Positions 49,514-61,483 of a stretch of 64,000 nucleotides of DNA are shown here, piece after piece. This DNA comes from Fasciolopsis buskii (taxonomy: Eukaryota; Platyhelminthes; Trematoda; Plagiorchiida; Fasciolidae), in contig LUCM01008805.1 in the NCBI GenBank assembly GCA_008360955.1, forward strand, positions 119,486-183,485, in the 5' to 3' direction. The stretch's first letter is position 1; each line of letters begins with the position of its first letter. A program made the translations under genes and the position numbers. The notes beneath the pieces are model-generated. The model did no database searches and was not told the DNA's origin. It saw only the letters and a list, made by a program, of their open reading frames with translations.

Positions 49514-52500
49514 GTCGGCAGATTCGTAGCGCCAAAAGGTGCGTCTAGAGCGGACACTGGTACGAGGTGAAGAGAGTGGAAAATGGTCCGATACGCTAAA
49601 AGGAGATTGGGGGGTGATACCAGAGAATGATGAAAGTATGAATGCGGGAATTAGATCAAGAACATATTTGCGATCGCCAAGACGATTGGGGATGGATGTA
49701 GGGAGGTCGGTCAGTTAACAGAGGCTGTTGATTGTAGCGAAAGCTTTAGCTCCAACTCCCATGGCCGAAGTATGCTGTGAGTGGACCTTGAAATAACCAG
49801 GGGTGGTAATTTGGCAGCTTGGATCTGTTGAAGCCAGTGTTTCAGTTCTAGGATAATTAGTCAAAAATCAAATGGTTATCGCTATTAAGAAGGCGATACA
49901 TGATACGATCACAAACTGGAAATCTCGGTTGGAGAAGTCAATATGAAAATCGGACGGAGGCGGTCGATCGGTGGATTTAGGCACAAACATCAGCCTTAGA
50001 GAAAAAGCAGGAACTAAGTAGTTAGAAAATTGAAGATGGCTTGTGCCTGACGAGGACGAGATGTGTTTCTGTGAAAAATAAGACGAGGGAGATTAAGGCT
50101 AGATAAAGTGGTGTGCAGGGTCAACATTCGAATGATGAATGGTAATGAGCTGCGGGACTTTTGTATATATTATGTGAGCGAGTGCGCGCAGGTAAACGAA
50201 AACGGCTATTCATTTAGTTCGCAAAGTTCATGTTTGCCGTTCGATAACCGGTAACTCAAACCTTGAAACTTGGAGTGGTGAGCCGCGTGAGTTTTTAGTT
50301 TGTTTGGGATGGCAGTGAGCCGTTTGACAGCAGAGCTGTCTACATGCACGCACCTAGCATGTAGCCAGAACTTGTATATTCGCTATTCACATTTGAGCAC
50401 CCCTGCCAACAGAGGGTAAGGACGAGACGGCTGTGTGGCGACCCTATGTTCGGGAGCAGAACTTTCGCGAATAGAATCATGATATAGCGTTTATCATTGT
50501 TTGCGAAAGTGTGTCTGCACGCAAGTGGGTGCAGGGGTGTTTGACCCACGCGGCTACATGTTGTCAGGATACTGTGATGCGTTAGGAGCACTTTTTTAGA
50601 GGGGATAGCCATGCTTACTGGGAAGATAGTTTTACCGAAAAGGATTTCGGGGTCACGAACGTTGGCAATCATTTGCGGGTAAAAGAATATGGCGTGAAGC
50701 CATTGGGAACTACTCATCGTGGTTTGCGGTGGCGAGATGAAATGGGCACCCATGTTTGTTTGTTTGATCCAGATCATGCGCTGTTGTTGTGTGATCGGAT
50801 CCGAGGGGTTTAGTAAGCTGACGAGCGGCCATTTCAGTCTGCTGTGGCAGTGGCCTGTACGCTGAAGATGAAAATCTGTTGTCACAGTGCGTACGCCGTG
50901 TTCTGTGCATGGCGTTCGGTTAATGTGAGACGGCTATTGTTTATTTTAAAGTGGTAAAACCGTAGGTGGATCGACACGAATGCATAGTGGACGAACTTCG
51001 GGGATTGGCATTTTATTTAGAAGAGGAAAGATATTACCGTGAATTTTGTTCTCCTAGCACCCTAAGTGCTTTTTTGCTTCAAATGTGATATCAATGCGTA
51101 ATTGGCCAGACGAATCGTGCTTAAGTAACTTCGCGAGATGCATGAACATCTGGATGAAAGGTCTTCCATCACCAAATGATTTACAGTAAAAGGGCTGAAC
51201 TCTACAGTCAATATACTTTAAAGGGAATGGGAATGGTAAGCAGTTAAGATTTACTTTGTTCACTAAGATTTTTTGAGAACATTGGTTGTAGGTGGTTGGA
51301 GCAAAAATTGCTCCGAGTTTGACGGTAACGAGAAATAGACATGGCGCCTAGGGACATAAATTTGGTAACGGTTACTAAACGGCCGCTTTTGAGATGAACG
51401 TAATTAGTTGACTGGAACAGAAACTGCCGAAGCGAGTTCTGATGACTTGAAACCAGAGTGGTGCCAGTGGAGTAAACGTATTTAGTCAACTACTCTGAAG
51501 TGGACTCAGGATTACAAGTCGATGGGTGGGGAAGATGAGGGCTCAGCCAAATGACCTTTTATTATCCCAGATCTAGAAGGAACAGGACAATTGTCGAAGA
51601 CCCACCGTGCAAATGACAACAGCATTCAAGGGAGTGGCAGATTTAAGCTTTGTACAAAAGTGATAGGTGGGAGTGAGAAAGTCTGACGCAAAACAAGGAA
51701 ATAGCCTTACGCAGCGCAAGTGGGAATTATGTGCACGAGCGAGATCAGCCGAGTGTGATTCCGCCCAGGAGAGTAGGATAGACCGTGGAATGTAGAGGAG
51801 TCTCAAATCGATTGGGTTTGACGAGAAGCGGAAAAAGGAGGAATGCTTTTGAACCAGTAAAAAGTATGGTTAGTAGAACTGTAAGAAGACGCGAATCCGA
51901 AATCAGAAGCAAATTGTGCACTAATGAGGTGCTTTCTGAGAAATCCTACTTTCGTTCGTCCACTTTAGGGGTTATACTTTGAATAATCGTGACTGGCGGT
52001 AGAACTAGATAAAGGAGTGTGCTTAGGCTGAGCGCTACTCAAGTGTTCTTTGCACATGGCAGTGCACAGCGTTCGTATACTATCATATAAGGCAACAAGT
52101 TTTCCTAGGTAGAACTCTTTTAACGTTAAAGCGGGCATCTGCACCGTATCCAAAACACGTAAACAAGACCGCACTCCCTTAATCGTTATATCGCTCCGAT
52201 GGGAACTCTTCCTTTCGCTTCACACTTTGCGTGCTGTCCGGAATCCCAGTGGCCGTAGTCATGCTAGATTTTTGATCGCTTTGAGTATGCTAACGGAACG
52301 TACAGAGCTGGACTTTATCTCGATCACCAATCTTTATGCGGTTTAGCTGGCTGACTGTCTGCATCAGTTGCTACCGATCCGAACGCCAGTGTTTGTTCGT
52401 TATTTCTGTTTGCTTCCACTGATCGCAGCTCTGCTGAAGCTAATCACATCGTAGGCTCATTCTCTGTTCCCACCGATCCCAACACACAACTGAGGTCGGC

Positions 52501-52765
52501 TCACTGAAGTTTGTGCTGACCGTGAGCCGTTTTTGGAGAACAAATTTTTGTCATAAAAAGCGACATCGATTCACTTGGGACTCCCCTTTGTCGACACAGC
52601 TTCGGACTCTGATTACTCACATTGCTATCGGCCATTGGTGGTATGGACCATTGGAGGAATGCCGACCATTTTGGTAAACATTCGTGAATTCAGGTCATGC
52701 TTTGGTCTGTGTTTGCTTTTGTTTGCTCCTAGTCTTTGGTTTTATCAGTAGGAAATCCATTCATC
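49514..52765. other. Stretch without an assigned gene, including a 181-codon minus frame
   Basis: The longest open frame is 50340-50885 minus (181 codons), rich in Ser, Pro, His and Ile, with no motif I know. It sits upstream of the Jockey-like reverse transcriptase in the same direction, so it could be a decayed part of that element or unrelated. Frames at 51054-51263, 51244-51489 and 51573-51806 (minus) are equally unassigned. Confidence 0.35.
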
Positions 52766-52985
52766 TGATGGTTGTCAAGTGGATTAAGCGTCTCAAAAGC
52801 GTCATCAAAAATGTCGGAGGTTCAAATACCAGACCCGCCGGTTAATTTGGTGGTAGATAGCAACTCGCTGTCGCCCAGCTCGTTACCACACCTGGCCTAA
52901 TGAGACCTTGGATGATTCTACGCCAATCTAAGATTCAGGGTCACGTTTGCCGGGTCCGCACGCCCCTCCGGATGTAGTTTGCCAT
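52766..52985 (+). repeat. SINE-like element, copy A
   Basis: A tRNA-like head has an A-box-like 'tgtcaagtggattaagcg' (52774-52791) and a B-box-like 'ggttcaaatacc' (52819-52830). The body that follows ('ggtagatagcaactcg', 'tcgttacc', 'atgagacctt', 'attcagggtca') recurs in the same order in copies at 58116 (+) and 59552 (-). The shared head and body define a tRNA-derived SINE-like family. Confidence 0.75.
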
Positions 52986-53889
52986 AGTGGCTATGGGCAT
53001 GCCCCTTCAGCTGCACATGCGTCAGGAATGTCATAAAAAAGCATCATGCACAGTTGATTCTAGATGATAAACGCCCATTTATTTTTCGATCGGAACTTTC
53101 AGTGTGATTATTATCTCAACAAAGTCCTCAGGATCCGATCGAATACTGTCACAGTGAAAATACACCTTCATGTGGTCTGACGGCTTGCGTGTCTCCACGG
53201 CCCACCGAACTACACAGGACAGCTTATTTCAACCCGAAGATTTAACCGCGCCTGGAAGGTCAATGGGAAGAGGATGGACGAAGTAGTCTCCTGGTCCTCC
53301 AGGTTGTAGGTTGTGGGTTGATTCGAGCTGTCAACACAATCGGAAAATTAAGTGAGAGAATAATCAATTCAAGTATATGAAATTTCACTTAGCCTTGCAC
53401 GCTCTTATTATTAGAACCAAAGGCTTTGGTTGAAAACCCTAATTGTTTTCCTGCCTAGTGGATGGATTCCCTAGAAGTTCTCGTCTATCATTTCCTATGA
53501 GTTACACGTCTACAACCAATTCCACACTGCATCGGTCGTCGCAAATGATAGTCAGCACCGTGTTGCCCATTGCATCGAGCAAAGTGGGTAGTGATAAGTA
53601 TGCCACTATTCAATGTTCCCTCTCTTTTGTCTCCAACCCTTTCTCTTTGTCCGTTTTCCTCACCCCTAATGTCTCCAACTGGAAACATGCCCAATACTTG
53701 CAACGATTCATTATCAATTAATGTCGCAAGTAGTTTTGAATCTGGTAGGTCACATTTTCTCTTCTCTGAATCTGGGCTCGAATGTGCGCAGTCTAATGCA
53801 GACAAATCAACGGACGTGTTTAACTCTGACAGTGGACTAACTTTCGATTGATATCTGCTGCGTCAGTCAAATGAATTCAGGATTCGAAT

Positions 53890-56800
53890 AATGCAATGCA
53901 ACTAACGGCTCCTACTGTCTCATCAAGGTATTTCCTACGCACCTCAGGAGACGAAGCAGTTCAAGCCGCAGGTCAAGGTGCAGGAATAGTCCTGAGTTTC
54001 AAGACTGATGCGGCTTTTTTAGACTGGATCTCGGGTAACAGTCCTTTTTGCGCCGTAATACTACATGAATTAGTCGGTGTTCGGAAGGATAGCTTTGTTA
54101 AGCGCAGCTTATTTGCCACCCCTGCATACGCCTCAACAGACTGCAGAGCTGACACGCAAAAGCACGAGTGTTACGAAGAGCTCACCGCTCCCGTTCACAA
54201 GAGTTAAAGCTCTAATATCGCAATGATGCCGGGGATTTTAATACACAATTTGGGAAGCAATGCATCCGAAGCTTGTTTGGATGTTCACTATACCTTACTC
54301 GCTCAATGTACTGATAACAGGACAGGCTTCTCCAGTTTTCTGCAGGCTATCGTTTATTCTTGTCTAGCACGAATTCCCGATGCAGTTCTTATCGCACGGA
54401 GACATGTTCTAACTCCAAATAGATAGTCTGAGTCCGATTGACTATTGTAGTAGGCTACCGTTTTCGCGGTTTGTTCCAGAACTGTAGACCGTATTGGTCC
54501 ACATGCGTGGAATCGGATCATGTACTTGTTTTAGTGTGGTTTTCGTTGCGGTTCAATGGTCAGTGATGCAAACCTGGTTGGCCGTAGAACGTCTATCTGA
54601 CTTAGCTGTTCGCATCATTTATAAACAGAAACCATCAGACAAGCTGAGAACAACAGTGTTGATGAGCAGCTGAACCAGATCAAGAAGGTGAAACACTTGG
54701 CGATAGATTTTGCATGCGGTCCTCAATCCGTTGTCCATCAAAGCCGCTAAGTCTGAGACTACAGAAGACGTCAACTCCCTAGCCGTACGGAAGTGAATAG
54801 GATGTGGCAAGTATGCGACTCTCGATAATCCTTAATAAGAACCGTGGAAACTGGTAGTCGAAGAGATGGAAGTGGTAGCTGCTTCAGCTAATAGCCAGAG
54901 ATACATATGGGCAGCGAACTTCGGTTAGCGAAGTCGTGTGCGATAGGAATGGAGACTCCCCCAAGGTAGATAACAAAGGCTGAACCGTTGAGCTGAACAC
55001 TTCAAGGACCAGTCTAGCTGGCGTCGCGCTAATGTAGTTATTCTAACGACTGTCCCAACGGCAAACCCTTGGGAAATGTCTCCTGTGTCTCCTCCGCAAC
55101 GGAATCGGATGTACAATCGAACATTCGACTACTGTAGAGGTCGAAAGTAGCTGATCTCAACGAATTTCCCACCTTTTTCAAATTAAGTGGAGGGGCTCTC
55201 ACAAAAGTACTTGTCCCCTTGCTCCGTAATATTTAGAGTTTGAAGTCTATTCCGTTATCATGAGGTAATTCACTGATTGCACTCATCTTCAGGAAGGGTA
55301 CCAGATTTTCAGTCTCCTGCAGTTACTCGAAGCACGCCAGACACCACATCCTCCACAATCGTGGCCCTTCTCGACTTTAAAGGTGCGTCCGACTCAGTAG
55401 ATTGGGCGGCGCTGTTCAGTGCTCACCACCGGAAGGATATACCAGCGAAGTTCGTGAACCTCCTGCGAACATTGTACTTGCATACCTGTGATCGCGTGAG
55501 AGTATACGATGAACTATCAAGTTCATTCAAATGACTGACGTTGTTCATTAAGTGTTTCTCATCCCTAACCTCGTTTTCGTAAAAGTTATAAGGCAGCTGG
55601 ACCAAATCGACTTTTGCCATCCTTCTTCAAAAATGGTGGCTCACTGTTAACATCGCAGTAAGCAAAACTCCTGGGATCATTCTGAGCGAGGGAAGAAACT
55701 CTCAAGGACTGGTGTGAATCAATGATTGTGCCGATCTACACGAAAGGTGATAGATCCTCATGTGAAAACCACAAGACTTAGTTTAGTGAACATTACACCG
55801 AAATTGCTCGCGAGCGTCATCCTCCAGCGATTATCTAATACTGGCGAAAGGTGTATGGTTGTAAAACAAGCTGGTTTTGCTTCTCTGTGAAAACAATATT
55901 CCGCTCAGTCGGTCGTGCACTTGTTTGGCGTTGTCTCTCGATGAAGGTGCATCAGGGAAGTTCCTTCCGATTATCCAATCCGTGTGCGAATAGTCGAAAT
56001 CTACCTCGTGCTTATGGAGGTGTTTCACCTGAGTTCACTACGAGAAGTGGTGGTTATCAGGTTCGCATCCTTTTACCTCTCCTTAACTTTGTTATTGAAA
56101 TGATTATGGTAATAGCCCTATCGTCATATGAGAATAGTGGCATTGATATTTGCTTAGATAGGAAAGCTGTCTGACTTGGAGCATGCGGACGATGTTATGC
56201 TACTGAGTAAAGACTCAAGTAAATTGCGGGTTTTTCTCGATCGTCTGAACGATAATGCAGATGTTTAACATGCATTTTGCACCTTTGAAATGTAAAATAC
56301 TTTCACAGGACTGAATCGGCTCAAAGCCGAACCTTGTTCTTGCAGGGAACAAGTGGGTGAGGTGGACGGATTTAGTTACGTTGATAGTTGTACCTCAACA
56401 GGTGGTGGCATATCGAAAGAAGGGTCTTCATGCATACACGAGGCCCGGTTGATATTTGCTAATTTGAGGTACATTTGGCGCCGCCGCGACATCCGGTTAT
56501 CGATCGAAGGTTGAGTATACACAGCGCCGGTGAGGTCCATTTTGCCCTACCGCTCCGAAACATTGCCACACAGAGCCGAAGGTATGCGAAGACTTCTGGT
56601 GTTTGAAGACCGTGGCCTTCGTGTTATGGCTCGGGTATGGTGGGAGAATTTTGTGAGTAACTCAGAGATCAGACGTAAGGTACTGGGTCCCAGGGTTTAG
56701 TCTTTAGAACAGGCACTAAATCAGTGGTTTAAGGTGGTTAGAACATATTTTCCCATGTCAGCAGAACATCTGCCTCATTGTACGCTCCCGCTCGAGACAG

Positions 56801-57000
56801 GTAATGATTGAAAGATGGTTTGAGGTCACCAGTCGATGACATGGGAAAATGTATGAAACCCCCAGTCAGTGGGCCGGCTTGTGTGGTTGCAGTTAGACTA
56901 ATGGATTGGGGTCCAAGAGATCCCTTCGTGCAATCGTTGGGGTCTGGGTGATATGGCCCAATGCCGTAGTCAGTGGGATTCTTGCATTTGAAACTTTTCT
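53890..57000 (+). mobile_element. RTE-type LINE, nearly full length, broken
   Basis: The order is that of an RTE element. Endonuclease N-part at 53896-54207 ('GAGIVLSFKTDAAFLDW', 'LFATPAYASTDC') and further endonuclease scraps to about 54.5 kb. A linker follows at 54.8-55.0 kb ('AEHFKDQ'), then the reverse transcriptase: 'ALLDFKGASDSVDWAALF' (55370-55420), 'FVNLLRTLYLHTCDRVRVY', 'FTTRSGGYQVRILLPLLNFVIEM' and catalytic H-A-D-D at 56182-56193 where the family has Tyr. A tail runs to 57.0 kb ('RRLLVFEDRGLRVMARVWWENF', 'SNSEIRRKVLGP'-like). Many stops and frameshifts make it non-functional. Confidence 0.85.
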
Positions 57001-58115
57001 CCTGTGTAGCTCTTCAATCTACTGCTTTGCAGTCGACCGTTCACTATTTCCCGTTCTTTTTTCTCTTTGAGCATATGATGCTTTGAGATAGCAACCACAA
57101 ACAACCTCTTCCTCCTTTAAGTATATCGTACTTTGTGGTAGGAACCGAAACCAGAGCACGCTGATTCAAGGATAATGGTTGTAAATGCTGAAACTGAAAC
57201 ACATGACCTTTTAGCTTCGGTGAAGTATTAGGTCGGCAACATAAGTGCTTCAGTCCAACGTTCGCCTCTCGAGTCTTGGATGTATGCTTGGTTACGTCTA
57301 ATTGTTTGTTATCATCCTTAGCCAGGCAGTTGCTGAGGTAATTGAGGGGATCAACAATGACTAGTTTCTTCCTATTGGTTGTCACACCTGGTGCTGCTGA
57401 AGCCCAGTCTCGTAGCAGCACTTTACACTTCGATGGTGTAGAAAGCGTGCCGAACGAAGCTGCCAGGCTCGACAGTTGGTCTGGGGCACGCTACACACCT
57501 TCCATGCACTCAAACAAGCACATAAATTTGAATTTCTCGGACACCTCCATGAGTCGAATTGAATCTTTGAGCCAAGTAGGACAAAGCTCCTGAGCTTAGG
57601 AATGGCATTTTCCTGTTTTAACTTCACCACGGTGGATCGAAAACCGGATTGATTATCACATGTAGGCCCTTCATGAACACTTGTTAATCGGCAATTGATA
57701 GCGCACCTGAGCAGTTTAGACGTAGTTCACTGATAAAGTAATTCCTGTGATTTTCACAGCAAGATCTATCGCCTTTCTTGTGAATAGGTACAGTCACTGA
57801 TCCATACCAACCCCCAGTTGTCTGCGTCCATCTCTTAGTCATGTGTGCCTCATTGAGACCTTATCTATCTCTGTTACATGCTGACTTTTTGTGTCTGTTG
57901 CCTGCTGTTTTAATCAATGCAACATATCTTTGCACTGCTTTCATGATAATTTCTAACTGATCAGTGTGAAGTGGCAACTAAAACTAGAGCACCTTGGTAC
58001 TGAACCGGAAGTCAGTGGCAATGGCTTCTTAACTAGAGTTCAATTCGTATCCATTCCCCTAGGTTCGAGTTCGAGTTTGGACACAGACGATGTACACTGC
58101 TGTCTAGCCCTCGCC
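57001..58115. other. Stretch without an assigned gene
   Basis: Includes a 125-codon minus frame (57044-57421) and an 83-codon plus frame (57342-57593) that I do not recognise. The start may be the 3' untranslated part of the RTE element; the rest is probably intron or upstream sequence of the SLC27A-like gene. Confidence 0.35.
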
Positions 58116-58285
58116 AGCAGGGATCAAACGGACTAGATGTTTGCCATCAAAGCCAGGAATTCGAATCCCAATCCTGCCCTTCAAGTTGACATTAGATGGC
58201 AACTTGTCGCCTCCCGTCTTATTACCGTCGCGGATCGCCTTAGATCTCTTTGTTATGTGTTTCTCGGGTCACTAGAGGAAAGGGC
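58116..58285 (+). repeat. SINE-like element, copy B
   Basis: B-box-like 'ggaattcgaatccc' at 58156-58169, preceded by a weak A box (58120-58139). The body 'ttagatggcaacttgtcgcc' aligns with copy A ('gtagatagcaactcgctgtcgcc'), followed by the 'ttattacc' equivalent of 'tcgttacc'. More diverged than copies A and C. Confidence 0.6.
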
Positions 58286-58604
58286 ACGCCCCATAACCAC
58301 CAGGGACCACTCCAATTTTCCGTCATGGTTCCCAGTTGTCTCCTGCGTTCCAGAAGGCACAGGAATTTGGGGGACATGCCCATTCCACAACATATTCTCG
58401 AACCACATAGAAATAGGCAGCTTCCGTGGTTTTTAATGACGAGTGTAATCTTGATGCGATTTGACAAATCAGCTCCTAATTTAACTGCTTAGCCTGTTGG
58501 TTTATTCTATTACTACACGTTCGATTATCTCTCTTCATTCAAGCGGCTTGCGATGTTTAATCATGATTTTGTACAACACCTATTGGTGCTTGCTTACTGG
58601 CGAG

Positions 58605-58823
58605 ACGTTTGGAGACATGTGGAATCGGACTGTTCGAAAACGGGGTCGAGATCGGCCGGCTATTTATTTCGAGGACCAGATATGGACATACGATCAAGTG
58701 GATGCCTATTCCAACAAGGTTGCCAATCATCTGTTACAGGCCGGATTCAAACGTGGGGATAAAATATTCTTACTGTTGCACTCCTCACCAGCGTATGTCG
58801 CAATCTGGCTCGGGGCCGCCAAA
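58605..58823 (+). CDS. SLC27A-type fatty-acid transport protein, one internal exon
   Basis: This 219-nt, phase 0/0 exon encodes 73 residues, from 'TFGDMWNRTVRKRG' through 'RPAIYFEDQIWTYDQVDAYSNK' in two parts to 'VANHLLQAGFKRGDKIFLLL' and 'SPAYVAIWLGAAK'. This is the start of the AMP-binding domain of the FATP / very-long-chain acyl-CoA synthetase family, which activates fatty acids to acyl-CoA at membranes during uptake. The acceptor is AG at 58603-58604, in a weak pyrimidine context; the donor is GTGAGT after 58823, which is strong. The ATP-binding signature would lie in a later exon. The next exon ('xGVxxALxNxxLR') was not found up to 64000, and no upstream exon was found. Other adenylate-forming enzymes are less likely because of the exact 'YSNxVANxL' spacing. 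Confidence 0.85.
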
Positions 58824-59339
58824 GTGAGTGTACATCCTCCAACTGTAACTTCTACTGAACGACCGTCAGAAAATTCAGTAGTAGTCGTAGTAGTAACAAT
58901 AGTAGACTACTTGAGGTTGTCATCATGCGTCATCATTGTGATGGTTTTATTGTCACTATGTTTCAGATTGGACCTTAGATTTTGTGGTTACCCATGGTGT
59001 GTACCTAATGGAAAAGGATTTTGAGTAGTCAGGGGAAACAATTCGGTTTCACAAAAGTAGAGTCCATATTTCGGAATTCCATCTCTTGGTTTGTTTTGGT
59101 AATGGTTGTAAAAATAAAGTAGAAATTTCCTGCGTACTGAAGGTAAAAAAAATTAGTGCTGGCTGAGGATCCGGCCGAGAATGAAGCGATGTAATTTATA
59201 AACAAAAAAATTTACCGGCAGGTGGATTCACCAGTCGTTAGTGATTCGTGTCGCTAATTTACTCCGGATTCATGCATCTCATCCGTTTTCTTGTGATATG
59301 CATGAAATATGGATGTAGTAGAATTAACGTGCTCCCTAA
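58824..59339. other. Probable intron of the SLC27A-like gene
   Basis: Begins with the GTGAGT donor. AT-rich, no coding motif. Includes a short imperfect run of 'agtagtcgtagtagt' triplets near 58879-58900. Confidence 0.55.
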
Positions 59340-59552
59340 CCGCTGGGACTCACTATAGGGGCTGAACGAACGGAGTCGGAAATGATGACCCTGAAACTTG
59401 GATTGATATACCACGTAAGGTCTCAATAAATCAGATGGGGTAACGAATCAGATGACAACTAATTGCCATCTGCTGCAGATAACTGGTAGCGGGTCGGGTA
59501 TTCAAACTAACCTTTTTAGGGTGACAAACGCTTGATCTGCTCTGTCACCACT
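59340..59552 (-). repeat. SINE-like element, copy C
   Basis: On the minus strand: A-box-like 'acagagcagatcaagcg', B-box-like 'agtttgaatacccg' (59495-59508), then 'cagatggcaattagttg', 'attcgttacccc', 'attgagacctta', 'tttcagggtcat'. The order and spacing match copy A throughout. It lies in the presumed intron of the SLC27A-like gene, opposite to the gene's direction. Confidence 0.75.
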
Positions 59553-60559
59553 GGTTTAGCTCGCTCAGTTGAAGGTGCATATGTGTTTTTATGATCGGCG
59601 GTGACCAAGTTAGCTTGAAGTTTATCGCCTTGAAGTTCCAGGTTTCAAGTTATACCATTGCGGTGGTAGGACTTTGTGATTCCTCGACTCGTATTCGGGT
59701 TAAAAACAGGAGAATGGTCTCCAAAATGATGGTTATCCGTGAGTATGGTAAGCACAAATGGAACGAATGAGTGACCACAGATAAGCAGTCACAATGTCTA
59801 GGCTAGTGAGCGTTTTTTCTGTCACTGTGCTTGGTGAGTATGCCCTACGAATAACCAATGACGTTGCATCTTGTTGGGCCATTTTAATCTATCGTAGATG
59901 AAAGGGACGAATCTTACTGACCAGCGACTGTATTGGTAGTCTGGCGAGCTTCACTGTGTACTGCACTATTGGAGGAACCGGCAGCTATGAACCTGAATCG
60001 TGGAGTGGCATATCATCATACAGGATCCCAGTAGATCAAGGACGTAGCCAGCCAGGCGACAACCAATTGTCGTCTAACAAGAAAGTGACTGGCGGAATTG
60101 GAATTGCTTATTTTGATTATCTAAGTAGCGTATCCCCAATCCATTTGATCTCCGTTGGTCATAATCAAAGGATGCATGAACTGGAATATCAGATACGGGT
60201 TCACAATTGTTTGCGAATCAGGTCTTTTGATCGAAGAGTTGAAGTGAGGCCTCCTTGGATAACCGTAACTTCGGTCTGCACAGCCTGAATGCACCACGCC
60301 CCCAAACGCACCATGGTTTATGATGGGTTGTCCCTGACGTGCTACGGAATCTGCGATGTTCTAGGTGGCTTCTAGCCCGGGCGGAGCTTTATGGGTCACA
60401 TCTTTAGATATCAGAACACAGTCTGCTTGGCCCACACACCACTGACATCGATTCTGTGCCATCTCTCTCATTGTCTCTAACAAACGGAAATCCTCATTCC
60501 TGGCCGAAGCCTAAAGACGGCAATCATCAGCCGATGCCAGAACCGACGTTAACTCCTTC
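59553..60559. other. Stretch without an assigned gene
   Basis: Contains a 110-codon plus frame (59956-60288) of unknown nature. Its first part ('aggcgacaaccaattgtcgtc') faintly resembles the SINE body, but I would not call it a copy. Confidence 0.35.
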
Positions 60560-60860
60560 ATAAGTCTGCGTTAAATGATAGCCGGACCCCCACGTCGCTT
60601 CCTCCAGCCTTGATCAGCCCGTGCAAAAAAGCACGAATGGGCAAGTGACAGACAGGTATACGCCAAACGTGTCCGCGCCACCAAAAGCGATTTAGTGCGA
60701 TTAACCAAATCCGAAGACGACTGTCTGCACCCAACACAATGACGGACCTCGTCATTGTACACCTAATACTCCCACCATATCGGAGCAGTATTTCGTAGAC
60801 ATCAGTTGCCGTGCATCCTGAAAATGTCCAGCTTTCGCAGCCGTAAGGGGGAACTCTGCG
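60560..60860 (-). pseudogene. RTE LINE C-terminal fragment
   Basis: From 60860 down on the minus strand, in shifting frames: 'IFRMHGN', 'RNTAPIWWEY', 'YNDEVRHCV', 'LGADSRLRIWLIALNRFWW', 'GHVWRIPVCHLPIRAFLHG'. This corresponds to the RTE terminal region ('VFDHRCLRxIARIWW', 'SNxEVRxxVLG', 'LxRLRWLGHVLRM', 'LPxRALF'). No catalytic part is attached. Confidence 0.75.
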
Positions 60861-61483
60861 AACTTTCTTTTAAAGAGAAGCCGGATATCATAGGGGCGTC
60901 AGGAGTTACCGAGTCAGGTTATTCGAAAGGGCACAGATTAAACTTCACCGAGTGATTGGATGAAAATTTTAAATACGAGTCTCTCGGGTACAACACACAT
61001 CGATAATTAAGATTTCCAGTGTTACATTAAACGACCTGTTATCCTATACGTATCAGCGTTTGCACATTAAATTTGGCTAGATGGAGGAGCTACTGAAACT
61101 AAGATGAATATTAGTCGCCAAAAGCAGAATCAGTTTCGCTTGGGTGCTAGCCAAATTAGGATGTGGTAGAACAAATGGAACTTCTTCCGGCGGCCTCATC
61201 ACTAGTGCTGCCAGTCAAAGTCCAAGAAGGAATTCTTTATACACATGACTCTCCAATGAGTTACACCTCTACAAAGAATTCTCTGTCCGCACTATTTGCT
61301 CATTCAGCATTGACGCCAATGATTCTGGTTTCAAGCCCTGTCCGTCAGGGTTTCCAACCAGCGATTCTCGGTATCTTTCCTGTTCCAATCCGGTTGACGA
61401 CAAGGCCCTACTGTGGCTAAACCGAAGGCAAAATCTTCCAAATTCCTTCTTCGTGTCGTCGGTTATCCACTATGCTTTCGTTT

